A stretch of 64,000 bases of DNA from Pseudoalteromonas luteoviolacea NCIMB 1944 (lineage in GTDB: Bacteria; Pseudomonadota; Gammaproteobacteria; Enterobacterales; Alteromonadaceae). Below, in pieces: positions 36,105 to 44,589 of this stretch. The notes under the pieces are model-generated. The model did no database searches. It was not told where the DNA came from and worked only from the letters and a program-made list of their open reading frames with translations. Made by a program: the position numbers and the translations under genes. The first letter of the stretch is position 1; the number at the start of each line of letters is the position of its first letter. The stretch spans positions 124,001 to 188,000 of the forward strand of contig NZ_AUXS01000053.1 of NCBI RefSeq assembly GCF_001625565.1, read 5' to 3'.

Positions 36105-36164
36105 CTATCCAGTATGGATGGTGGTCGTAATAATAATTGTCACGTTACATGTAATTGGGTTCAT
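36105..36164 (-). CDS. thrL: thr operon leader peptide
   Basis: A 19-codon frame reading MNPITCNVTIIITTTIHTG, then TAG, located 23 bp before the attenuator stem and 88 bp before thrA. Six of 19 residues are Thr and five are Ile, with a run of nine consecutive Ile/Thr codons. This is the composition expected of ThrL, whose translation stalls when charged threonyl- or isoleucyl-tRNA is scarce and so prevents the terminator. Too short for ordinary gene finding. The ribosome site is weak, as no clear AGGAG precedes the ATG. Confidence 0.88.
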   Translation of the reverse strand: MNPITCNVTIIITTTIHTG

Positions 36165-36312
36165 GGTTTTTACGTCAACCTAAGATTAGTTTTTGCTTAA
36201 AAAATATTTACAGGACTTAGACTGCCCGATCTTTGGCCAATCTGTCAAGTCGATAAATAGAAATTAAATATGCAAAAAGTTCAAGATACGTACTGGAAAG
36301 TGAAATACTTAT

Positions 36313-36678
36313 CTAACGAATACCATATTCGTTAAGTAAAGACATAAGTTGTTCTGATTTGACTGGCTTTTCAAGGAATTTTAAAGCCCCCAATTGTGCC
36401 ACCCTTGTTTTCATTTTGTCCTGAATGTCTGCCGAGATCACAACCACAAAAGTTTCAATTTTAAGTGCCTTGATCGCCTCAAGCACACCTATCCCATCCA
36501 ATATCGGCATGGTCAGGTCAAGACAGAGCAAATCAATTTGCGAATTTTGCAATATTTCGACGGCTTCTTGGCCGTTTTTAGCCTGACAAACCTCAACATC
36601 TAAGTGTGTGTTCAGGCAGCGCACAACTTGCTTACGTGCAACAGTTGAATCGTCACACACTAACACGGAATAGCTCAT
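36313..36678 (-). CDS. Single-domain response regulator (CheY-like)
   Basis: A 121-residue stand-alone receiver. It has the acidic pair Asp9-Asp10, phospho-acceptor Asp54 (LCLDLTMP), Ser82 as switch residue and Lys104 (FLEKPVK). No output domain. It is divergent from a sensor kinase gene 182 bp away, which could be its partner. It may act by protein contact, like CheY or the response regulators that work with HDOD/CheC proteins. Confidence 0.9.
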   Translation of the reverse strand: MSYSVLVCDDSTVARKQVVRCLNTHLDVEVCQAKNGQEAVEILQNSQIDLLCLDLTMPILDGIGVLEAIKALKIETFVVVISADIQDKMKTRVAQLGALKFLEKPVKSEQLMSLLNEYGIR

Positions 36679-36860
36679 AAGAAGGTAAATCTTTATTGTT
36701 CTAGTAACAAATAAACGTTATTGTTGTTCTAATCTTATAACACAATAATCAACATCCAGTAAGTTTTTTATATACGCTTATATGTTGTAAAGATAGCAAG
36801 ATAAACATTTATTTTTAGCCATTTATTGGCTAACTTTAAGTTTAACACGCGTGCTATAAC

Positions 36861-38648
36861 ATGGTCGTCAGGAGCGAAGAACACTCCATGCTACAGAAAA
36901 GTCTGTCGAAAAAACTACTTACAAACGTTCTGTCAGTTTACTTTCTGCTAACGTTTGTCGTAACTTGTGGACAAGTTGTCGCAGAATATGTCAACACTAA
37001 AGACTACATCCGTAACGAATTGACCATGCTGCAAAAAACCTTCAGCCGCAGCCTGACACGTGCTATCTGGGAATTAAACACCAAACAGACTGTCACAACT
37101 GCCGAAGGGTTATTGGCAATACCAATGATCGAAGGGATAATTGTGCGAGATGATAGTGGCGAAATCATCTCGCAACTCGGGCGCTCTCTAAATATTCACG
37201 AACTATACAGTCAGCAGCTTGTTCAAGAAGAAGCCTTAATTGAAGATACGCCTTCCGGGTTATTCGGGTACACATTCCCACTTATTTTTGAGTTTTCAGG
37301 AAGGGCTACACAAGTCGGTGACGTCACCTTATTCTCTAGTCGCGAAGTCGTTTTCAGCCGAATTATGATCTCTATCTACTTTTTGATAGGGAATGCCATG
37401 GTTAAAACGACCTTCTTAATTATCCTATTTTTATTGGCCTTTAGAAAACTCCTCACAGAGCCACTGACAGACCTCACAGAACAGATAGAAGACTTTGAAG
37501 TCGACAATGTTGATGGACATAAAATAGATATTGATACCACTGAACGAAATGAGCTCAAGGTTATGGAAGAAGCCTTTAATAAGCTGATCGACAAAGTTGC
37601 CGAATATCGAAAACAACTCGATCAGACGCAAAAAGAGCTCATTATTAGTAATGAAAAATTAGATCAACACAATATTCAGCTCGAGCAAGAGGTTGCTAGG
37701 AAAACATCAAACCTTAGTCAGGCGATGATGGACTTACAACAACAAAAATATGAACTAGAAAAGCAAAAGCTGACACTCACAGAAGAGATAGACCTGCGGC
37801 GCCAAACAGAAGAAGAGCTACTGACAAAACAAAACGAATTAGAAAAATATGTCGAAGAGCTGAATATGGCACAAGAACGCTTGGTCGGTTCAGAAAAAAT
37901 GGCTGCATTAGGTGGTCTTGTAGCTGGTATCACCCATGATATCAATACACCTGTTGGTATTGGCGTTACTGCGACTTCCTTTTTGCAAGAGCGCCTCGAT
38001 CAACTGGAAGCTGCCTATAAAGAAAAAACCTTATCTCCGAAGGCCTTGGAAGAGTTTATGCACGAAGCAAAACAAAGTGCGAGCCTTCTAACCAACAATC
38101 TCGCTCGGGCATCTGAATTGGTTGCCAGCTTCAAACAAATTGCAGTTGATCAGGCCAGTGAGGCGGTTAGAACCATAAACTTCCAACAGTATTTAGGCGA
38201 AGTTCTTCGTTCTTTACACCCCAAATTGAAAAAAACCGCGCATGAAGTCAATATTGATTGCCCGGCAGATCTGACTCTTAATTTGCCAGCCGGAGCCATT
38301 AGCCAGATTTTCACTAACCTAATCATGAACTCTCTTATCCATGGCTTTGAAGGGGTGAATAAGGGCACCATAGATATCCAAATTACTGATGACAATGAAG
38401 ATGTCAAAATCGTTTATAAAGATAACGGTAAAGGCGTCTCACCTGCACAATTAGAGAAACTATTTGACCCCTTCTTTACCACTAAACGAGATCAAGGTGG
38501 CAGTGGTCTTGGTACACATATTACCTTCAATTTGGTGAAACAAACATTGAATGGTGACATTGAAGTTAGCTCAGAAGAGGGTCAAGGGCTCACCTACCAC
38601 ATTAGTTTCCCGAAAGAAATGAAAGCACAACAGGCAATGTTTAGTTAA
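36861..38648 (+). CDS. Membrane sensor histidine kinase
   Basis: A 595-residue kinase. Two TM helices (about 20-42 and 172-194) flank a periplasmic sensor of about 130 residues (VRDDSGEIISQLGRSLNIHE), followed by a HAMP-like linker and a long coiled coil (about 245-340, QKELIISNEKLDQHNIQLEQ). The phospho-acceptor is His359 in VAGITHDINTPVG, then N-box NSLIHGF and G-box GGSGLGTHI of the HATPase domain. There is no attached receiver, so the divergent CheY-like protein is the likely partner. Start uncertain: ATG at 36861 has no ribosome site; ATG at 36888 has AGGAG at long spacing. Confidence 0.88.
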   Translation: MVVRSEEHSMLQKSLSKKLLTNVLSVYFLLTFVVTCGQVVAEYVNTKDYIRNELTMLQKTFSRSLTRAIWELNTKQTVTTAEGLLAIPMIEGIIVRDDSGEIISQLGRSLNIHELYSQQLVQEEALIEDTPSGLFGYTFPLIFEFSGRATQVGDVTLFSSREVVFSRIMISIYFLIGNAMVKTTFLIILFLLAFRKLLTEPLTDLTEQIEDFEVDNVDGHKIDIDTTERNELKVMEEAFNKLIDKVAEYRKQLDQTQKELIISNEKLDQHNIQLEQEVARKTSNLSQAMMDLQQQKYELEKQKLTLTEEIDLRRQTEEELLTKQNELEKYVEELNMAQERLVGSEKMAALGGLVAGITHDINTPVGIGVTATSFLQERLDQLEAAYKEKTLSPKALEEFMHEAKQSASLLTNNLARASELVASFKQIAVDQASEAVRTINFQQYLGEVLRSLHPKLKKTAHEVNIDCPADLTLNLPAGAISQIFTNLIMNSLIHGFEGVNKGTIDIQITDDNEDVKIVYKDNGKGVSPAQLEKLFDPFFTTKRDQGGSGLGTHITFNLVKQTLNGDIEVSSEEGQGLTYHISFPKEMKAQQAMFS

Positions 38649-38661
38649 CCCTGACACCAGC

Positions 38662-38692
38662 GGCGTGAATTGACCTTTTATTCACGCCTTAT
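38662..38692 (+). terminator. Candidate terminator after the sensor kinase
   Basis: Stem GGCGTGAAT (38662-38670) and ATTCACGCC (38680-38688), loop TGACCTTTT, followed by TTATC. Good stem but a weak T-tail. Confidence 0.55.
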
Positions 38693-38795
38693 CACCCAAT
38701 CAAATTTAATCACAAAAGCCACAATATTGGCTTTGCTCGAAACACCTTTGATTTGCTATGATGCAATTCGATTTTTCACTTGGATATTTGAATAT

Positions 38796-39704
38796 ATGTG
38801 GTTCAGCAACCTGATCTGTTACCGTTTTAAACAAGATGTTTCGTACACGCAAGAAGACTTTGAAAAAGCACTTGAGCAAGATATATTCCGCGCTTGCGGC
38901 AGCCAAGATATGAGCACCTTTGGTTGGGTAAACGCATTAGGGAAACACGGTCAAACTCTGTCTCATTTCTCACAAAATAGCATATTGTTATGTGCCAAGC
39001 GCGAGGAAAAAGTACTGCCAGCGGCAGTGATCAATGATATGGTCGCTGAAAAAGTCGAACAGATAGAGCGTGAAGAAAACCGCCCAGTAAAGAAAAAAGA
39101 AAAAGATGAACTTAAAGAAAATATCCTAGCCACTCTGCTGCCTCAGGCATTCAAAAAATCGAGTTTGCAGTTTGCCTTTATTGATCAAGAAAGCGGCTGG
39201 GTTATCGTCAATAGTGCGAGCTTTAATAAAGCTGAAGAAATGATGGCTTTACTACGTAAATCTTTGGGCACACTGCCTATTGTTCCTGCATTTGCTAACT
39301 ACGACCTCGATGTATTCTTAACTGATTGGCTTACAAAGTTTGAAGCGCCTGAAGGTTTTGCTATTGGTAATGATGCAGAACTACAAGATGCTGCTGACGA
39401 AGGTGCACAAGTTAAATTAAAGCAACATGACTTAGCCAGTGATGAAATTAAGCTTCACTTAGAAAATGGCAAGCGCGTCACTAAACTCGCGCTGGATTGG
39501 AAAGAGCGTGTACAGTTTTTATTGCAGAACGATGGTTCAATCAAACGTGTGAGCTACAATGATGCACTGAAAGAGCAAAATGCTGATATTCCAAAAGAAG
39601 ATTTAGCAATTAAGTTAGATGCTGACTTTATCCTTGTCTCAGAGGAAGTAAAAGAATTACTTGAAGACCTCACAAAAGAGCTAGGTGATAAAGACGATCT
39701 TTAA
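38796..39704 (+). CDS. rdgC: Recombination-associated protein RdgC
   Basis: A 302-residue protein collinear with E. coli RdgC: MWFSNLICYRF start, CGSQDMSTFGWV, LCAKREEKVLPA, LRKSLGTLPIVP, KLALDWKERVQF and DADFIL. RdgC forms a ring-shaped dimer that binds DNA without sequence preference and modulates RecA. I start at the ATG at 38796, matching the family; an in-frame upstream ATG at 38670 overlaps the hairpin after the kinase and adds 42 foreign residues. Confidence 0.94.
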   Translation: MWFSNLICYRFKQDVSYTQEDFEKALEQDIFRACGSQDMSTFGWVNALGKHGQTLSHFSQNSILLCAKREEKVLPAAVINDMVAEKVEQIEREENRPVKKKEKDELKENILATLLPQAFKKSSLQFAFIDQESGWVIVNSASFNKAEEMMALLRKSLGTLPIVPAFANYDLDVFLTDWLTKFEAPEGFAIGNDAELQDAADEGAQVKLKQHDLASDEIKLHLENGKRVTKLALDWKERVQFLLQNDGSIKRVSYNDALKEQNADIPKEDLAIKLDADFILVSEEVKELLEDLTKELGDKDDL

Positions 39705-39705
39705 T

Positions 39706-39731
39706 AAAAAAGGGCCTCAAGGCCCTTTTTT
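39706..39731. terminator. Bidirectional terminator between rdgC and HDOD gene
   Basis: Stem AAAAAAGGGCC (39706-39716) and GGCCCTTTTTT (39721-39731) with a TCAA tetraloop. T-runs on both strands serve the two convergent genes. Confidence 0.9.
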
Positions 39732-39748
39732 ATTGTATAAACACAAAT

Positions 39749-40588
39749 TTAAGCAAACATCGATTTCACATCCGTTAGCAAGTCTAAATATGCATCATCT
39801 GTAAACATATCAATAGAGCGAAGTACGCCTTTTTCTTCATATACACCCAACGCAGCGGCTTTGTCTGATACTTGTAAAATCCCTTCAACAATAGCGCCAG
39901 CACGGATAAAATCAACATAACAAACATGCTCAGGCTTATAGTTTGGGTTAGCCCAACTTTCTGCAACCTCAACAAAATCGTCAGTAAATCCCCACTCACG
40001 CATAATAGCACCACCTATACGACCTGCTAATTTTTGAATTGCGTGCGCTAAAAAGCTTGGGTTTGCAAATACTTCAGGGTGCTTCTCTGCTTCTGTCAAA
40101 ATGGGTAACACACCAATATTAAATACTAGCGAGGCAAGTGTAATTGTGTCTTTATTCAGCGATGTATGTTTGTTCAAGCGCAAGTAAAACTCCATGGTCG
40201 AAATCGCTTGGCAAGCCACTTTCAAGGTTTTTTGCCACGCTTTGTCCATGTACGTTTTTATCAACTTGTTATTTGAAACGAACAGCTGTTCCATTGCCAT
40301 GGCTGTAGCAATATTTTTTATTTGCCGAAGCCCAATACGTGTCACCGCTTGATTTAAGGTATTTACTTTAATAGAACGTCCCATAAAGCCGCTATTTGCT
40401 ACTTTTATCATACGTGCAGCCAATGCAGGATCATGAGATATCACGTCTGCCATTTGCAGTAGGTTGACTTCGGGGTCGTCGGCTGCTTGACGAACTCGAA
40501 CAGCAATTTCAGGCAAGGTAGGTAAAACGAGTGTGTCATTATTGATTTTATCGACAAGAATGGTAAGTAATGCGTTTTCTGTAGACAT
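39749..40588 (-). CDS. HDOD-domain protein
   Basis: A 279-residue HDOD (catalytically inactive HD-like) protein. It shows LPTLPEIAVRVRQAADDPEVN, VISHDPALAARMIKVANS and AVTRIGLRQIKNIATAMAM, followed by the helical core with LASLVFNIGVLPIL and GGAIMREWGF. Such proteins occur with signalling systems that control motility, biofilm or stress, probably as scaffolds. No other domain is present. GGA lies before the ATG. It is convergent with rdgC and divergent from the M49-type peptidase. Confidence 0.88.
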   Translation of the reverse strand: MSTENALLTILVDKINNDTLVLPTLPEIAVRVRQAADDPEVNLLQMADVISHDPALAARMIKVANSGFMGRSIKVNTLNQAVTRIGLRQIKNIATAMAMEQLFVSNNKLIKTYMDKAWQKTLKVACQAISTMEFYLRLNKHTSLNKDTITLASLVFNIGVLPILTEAEKHPEVFANPSFLAHAIQKLAGRIGGAIMREWGFTDDFVEVAESWANPNYKPEHVCYVDFIRAGAIVEGILQVSDKAAALGVYEEKGVLRSIDMFTDDAYLDLLTDVKSMFA

Positions 40589-40802
40589 ATGGTCAAGTCC
40601 TTTAAATTCGCCACTTAACGATGGCCTTATAATTTTTACTGCTTTAAGTATTGTCTAACTTCTCGATAAAGTTAAGAAAAGTATAAAAATTATTCTGAGC
40701 ATGGTGACAATAGAAAATACTTTGTTTTTACCGTTTGCTCAATTGGTATTTTTTCCGCATCATAGATGCGACACAATCATAATAACTAAAATCCTGGGAT
40801 AA

Positions 40803-42491
40803 ATGATGAAACTTTCTAAACTCTCTAGCGCGATTTTAATCGCTTCCGGTTTGCTAGTAAGTGCATGCTCACAACAACAAGCAGACACACCAAAATCGAA
40901 TACAGCCGCTGCGCAAGATACAGTGACCTATTCATTGCAAAATATTGATAAAAACCGCCTCAATATTTATACAGAAGTCACTTTAACCAGCGACCTGAGT
41001 CATCTTAATGACAACCAGAAAAAAATGATTGCACTGCTTATAGATGCCTCAAAAATCATGGATGACCTATTCTGGAAACAAGCTTTTGGTCAAGACAAAG
41101 ATACCTTCCTTGCGCGCATCGACGACCAACAAGTACGCCGTTTTGCAGACATTAACTATGGCCCTTGGGACCGCTTAGATGGCGACAAAATTTTCCTAAC
41201 TCGCTTTGATGATAAAGCCCCTGGAGCAGAGTTTTATCCCAGTGATATTTCCAAAGAAGAACTAAACCAAGCTGACTTTAAAGACAAGCAGGGTCTTTAC
41301 TCCATGGTTAAAAGAGACCAACAAGGTAACTTATATTCAGTGCCATATGCCACTGAATTTAGGTCTGAGCTAGAAGCTGCAGCCAAGCTTTTAAGAGAAG
41401 CCAGCGCCCTTGCTGTAGACAAGCAGTTTTCAAATTACTTAAACCTGCGTGCTGATGCCTTGTTAAACAACAGCTATCAACCTTCAGATTTTGCATGGAT
41501 GGATATGAAAAATAACCCTATCGACGTGGTTATTGGTCCTATCGAAACATATGAAGATCAACTTTTTGGCTACCGAAGCGCATTTGAGTCATACGTATTA
41601 GTTAAAGACTTAGCTTGGAGCGAACGCCTCGCAAAGTTTGCGGCATTTTTACCTGAACTCCAAACCGGCTTACCGGTTGCACAAAAATATAAACAAGAAG
41701 TCCCTGGCTCAGATGCAGATCTTAACGCTTATGACGTAGTGTACTACGCAGGACACTCAAATGCTGGCAGTAAAACCATTGCTATCAACTTACCTAACGA
41801 CGAACAAGTTCAGTTAGAAAAAGGGACTCGCCGGCTACAACTAAAAAATGCGATGCGCGCTAAGTTCGATAAAATTCTCGTACCCATTGCGGATGAGTTG
41901 ATTGTGCCAGAACAGCGCAAGCACATTACGTTTAACGCATTTTTTGCCAATACTATGTTCCATGAAGTTGCGCACGGCTTGGGGATAAAAAATACCCTCA
42001 CAGGTAAAGGGACTGTACGTCAGTCGCTACAAGAGCATGCCAGCGCCATAGAAGAAGGTAAAGCCGATATCTTAGGACTTTACATGGTGGAGCAGCTACT
42101 GAAAAAAGGCGAGATAACGGAAGGCACCTTGGAAGACTATTATGTTACCTTTATGGCTGGCATCTTCCGTTCGGTCCGCTTTGGCGCGTCAAGTGCTCAT
42201 GGTAAAGCCAACATGATCCGCTTCAATTTTTTCAAACAGGAAGGCGCATTTTCTAAAAATGCCCAAGGCTTGTATCAAGTTGATATGGATAAAATGGGTG
42301 CTGCAATGGAAAAGCTATCTAATTTGATCCTCACCCTACAAGGTGATGGTGATTACCAAAAAGTTGACCAACTAATTGCAACTCACGGAGATATAAAAAC
42401 AGAGCTGCAAGCAGACTTAAATAAGCTGGCCAATGCAAATATCCCCGTCGACGTCACCTTCAAACAAGGCAAGTCTGTCTTAGGGCTTTAA
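40803..42491 (+). CDS. Lipoprotein metallopeptidase of the M49 (dipeptidyl-peptidase III-like) family
   Basis: A 562-residue protein with a lipoprotein signal (LLVSAC, lipid Cys at about 22). The zinc site is HEVAH at 387-391, with EEGKAD at 417-422 as the third-ligand motif. DPP III proper has HExxGH and EECRAD, so this protein carries the shorter HExxH version typical of bacterial M49-like homologues. The N-terminal half (WKQAFGQDKDTFL, YGPWDRLDG, FYPSDISKEEL) also follows that group. It probably removes dipeptides from short peptides at the outer membrane or periplasm; the activity is inferred. Followed by a terminator. Confidence 0.85.
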   Translation: MMKLSKLSSAILIASGLLVSACSQQQADTPKSNTAAAQDTVTYSLQNIDKNRLNIYTEVTLTSDLSHLNDNQKKMIALLIDASKIMDDLFWKQAFGQDKDTFLARIDDQQVRRFADINYGPWDRLDGDKIFLTRFDDKAPGAEFYPSDISKEELNQADFKDKQGLYSMVKRDQQGNLYSVPYATEFRSELEAAAKLLREASALAVDKQFSNYLNLRADALLNNSYQPSDFAWMDMKNNPIDVVIGPIETYEDQLFGYRSAFESYVLVKDLAWSERLAKFAAFLPELQTGLPVAQKYKQEVPGSDADLNAYDVVYYAGHSNAGSKTIAINLPNDEQVQLEKGTRRLQLKNAMRAKFDKILVPIADELIVPEQRKHITFNAFFANTMFHEVAHGLGIKNTLTGKGTVRQSLQEHASAIEEGKADILGLYMVEQLLKKGEITEGTLEDYYVTFMAGIFRSVRFGASSAHGKANMIRFNFFKQEGAFSKNAQGLYQVDMDKMGAAMEKLSNLILTLQGDGDYQKVDQLIATHGDIKTELQADLNKLANANIPVDVTFKQGKSVLGL

Positions 42492-42497
42492 ATACTT

Positions 42498-42527
42498 AAA
42501 AGGCGCTAAATTGACAGCGCCTTTTTT
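42498..42527 (+). terminator. Terminator after the M49-type peptidase gene
   Basis: Stem AAAAGGCGCT (42498-42507) and AGCGCCTTTTTT (42516-42527) with an 8-nt loop and a six-T tail. The stop codon of the convergent HIT gene lies inside it, so it may serve both strands. Confidence 0.88.
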
Positions 42528-42901
42528 AACGCTACTAATTGACTGTCACTGTATGGTTGAGCCGGGTGCACACCCCAAACCGGTTTAGGCCAAGCGACGT
42601 CATGTGTATAACGCGCAATATGATGCACATGTAGTTGCGGTACCATATTACCCAATGCTGCAACATTGAGTTTATCTGGCGTGAAAACCGTCATTAACAG
42701 CTCACTTAGTTGCTTTGACTCCTGCCAAAATTGGCTCTGCTGCGTTTCTGTCAAATCAATGATTTCCCGCGCACCTTCAACTTGAGGCACAAGAATAAAC
42801 CAAGGGTATTGACTATCATTCATCAATAATACTTTGCACAGCGGCCATGACGCTAACTCTATACAATCTCTCTGTAACTCAGGGGCAAGTTCAAATGCCA
42901 T
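42506..42901 (-). CDS. HIT-family hydrolase
   Basis: A 131-residue histidine-triad protein. LHVHHIARY carries the catalytic histidines, and YPWFILVPQVEGAREIIDL is the family N-terminal core. It likely hydrolyses nucleotidyl or dinucleotide substrates in the cytoplasm. The Trp-rich C-terminus (WPKPVWGV) is typical of the proteobacterial subgroup. I start at the ATG at 42901 (GGAG eight bases upstream) rather than 51 bases earlier, since the extension is hydrophobic and not seen in the family. Confidence 0.88.
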   Translation of the reverse strand: MAFELAPELQRDCIELASWPLCKVLLMNDSQYPWFILVPQVEGAREIIDLTETQQSQFWQESKQLSELLMTVFTPDKLNVAALGNMVPQLHVHHIARYTHDVAWPKPVWGVHPAQPYSDSQLVALKKALSI

Positions 42902-42993
42902 GTATTCTACTCCGATAAAAAAGCAGATACCCAGTATCTGCTTTATATTCATTGATCAACACGATCATGGTGTTGTCTTAAGAACACTCGTTC

Positions 42994-44526
42994 TTATAAA
43001 CAATAGCGAGCAAATAAGCTGCTTACAGTTGCGGCTGTTGGCTTACCATGCTGCCAATCACCGTTTTCCACACCGCTACCAGCAATGTCCATATGTACAT
43101 ATGGTAAAGGTAGCTCAGAATCGCAGCCATGTTTGTCCAAACCACCTACAATGGCTAAAAATGCCATTGGGAACTGGTGGCCTCGCGCTGTTACCGCTGA
43201 AGGTGCATTGTTACTAGAGAGTACATCATCAGCTAAAGTGCGCGGCTGTACAAAGTCATAATCTTCTCTGCGACTGCGAGAAACTTCCGCACAATCAGCC
43301 CAGACATCTCCTTTATCAGCAATCAAGCGCGATACTGAATTTGCACGTGCCGGACCATTTTCAACAAATGCACTGTATGGACCCATTGCCCTTGCTGCAT
43401 GGCCGGTAAGTGTGGCAACTGTGAATAATTCAGGGTTTACCTCTGATTTCGCCAAGTCTTTTATCTCACTGAGTAAATCACCCATTGCTAAACGTCCTTC
43501 AGCATCGGTGTTACCAATACGTACACGTACACCTTCGCGGGTTTCGATAATTTCATCGGGAACAAAGCAATCAGAGCCAATAGAATTTCTCACAACGGCT
43601 AGGTAAGCAATCACCTTCACACCTTTTGGTTGATACTCGGCCACTGACTTCATAAACCCAGCAACAGATGCTGCACCGCCTTTGTCACGACTCATACCAG
43701 CCATAAAACCGCCCACTTTTAAGTCTGCGCCGCCTGTATCGTAAACAAGACCCTTACCTACAAACATTAAAGTGCGCTCGATATCGCCTTCAGGTATATA
43801 TTCCATTTTAACAACACGCGGGTGATGGCGCTCCACGGCATACGACGCGCGCGCAACCGTGCTCAACATTGGATATTCTTTATCTATAGCAGCGATGTCA
43901 GAAATGACTTCTACCTTAACCGAGGTATTTTCAAACAAAGATACACAATAGTCAGCAAAACGAGGAGGAGCCATACGCTCAGGCTCTGTACCACATAAAT
44001 CACGCGCCGCATACTGACCCGCTGCAATCGCATTAATCTGTGAACAAAGCGCATCTTCAGCGCCAACTAAGTAAACACTTTCTACCGGCTCGATTTGCGC
44101 TCCACGATACTCTCGCGCTTCTAAAGGCTGCCAAAGTGCCTGACACATTCCCAAAAATGCAACCTGTAAGGCATTTTGATAACGTTCATCACTCGGTACA
44201 CCTGCCAACACCAAGACGGGTTTTACAGCACCAGCAGCTTTGGCTTGTGCAATGGCCGCTTGACCAGCAGCGAAGAAACGACGCACATCATCGTAATCAC
44301 GATTTAGAGGTCCGGTCGGCGCTAAAATTAAACGTTGACCCGGAACTTGAGGCGCCAACAAGACATTTGCCTGTGTTGCCAAACGTGCATCTACGGCCAA
44401 ATAAGGCGCAGCTGCCTCATTGAGCTGTTTATCGCCTAAATCACTTACATCTGAAGTAATGACGATTAAGGCATCAGCGTCACTTTGTTGCCAATTTGAT
44501 GCTGGCAATGAGAGAGGAAAAGACAT
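42994..44526 (-). CDS. Leucyl aminopeptidase family protein (M17)
   Basis: A 510-residue M17 aminopeptidase. The two-zinc site is visible: K258 (GKGLVYDTGG), D263, K270 (ADLK), D281 (RDKGGA) and NTDAEGR at 339-345 with Arg345. The reading YDTGG in place of FDSGG puts it in a divergent subgroup, nearer NPEPL1-like proteins than to PepA. It should release N-terminal residues from peptides in the cytoplasm as a hexamer. Its ribosome site AAGGG is part of the terminator hairpin just upstream (see findings). Confidence 0.88.
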   Translation of the reverse strand: MSFPLSLPASNWQQSDADALIVITSDVSDLGDKQLNEAAAPYLAVDARLATQANVLLAPQVPGQRLILAPTGPLNRDYDDVRRFFAAGQAAIAQAKAAGAVKPVLVLAGVPSDERYQNALQVAFLGMCQALWQPLEAREYRGAQIEPVESVYLVGAEDALCSQINAIAAGQYAARDLCGTEPERMAPPRFADYCVSLFENTSVKVEVISDIAAIDKEYPMLSTVARASYAVERHHPRVVKMEYIPEGDIERTLMFVGKGLVYDTGGADLKVGGFMAGMSRDKGGAASVAGFMKSVAEYQPKGVKVIAYLAVVRNSIGSDCFVPDEIIETREGVRVRIGNTDAEGRLAMGDLLSEIKDLAKSEVNPELFTVATLTGHAARAMGPYSAFVENGPARANSVSRLIADKGDVWADCAEVSRSRREDYDFVQPRTLADDVLSSNNAPSAVTARGHQFPMAFLAIVGGLDKHGCDSELPLPYVHMDIAGSGVENGDWQHGKPTAATVSSLFARYCL

Positions 44527-44558
44527 AAAAAGGCCCTTGTTCTTGTAATTTAAGGGCC
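44527..44558 (-). terminator. Hairpin between the cstA-like gene and the M17 gene
   Basis: Stem GGCCCTT (44532-44538) and AAGGGCC (44552-44558), 13-nt loop. On the minus strand it is followed by TTTTT and then immediately by the ATG of the aminopeptidase. The downstream arm contains AAGGG at ideal ribosome-site spacing. Confidence 0.75.
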
Positions 44559-44589
44559 AATTATCGGTTATTTATTTGCAAGAGCCAAG

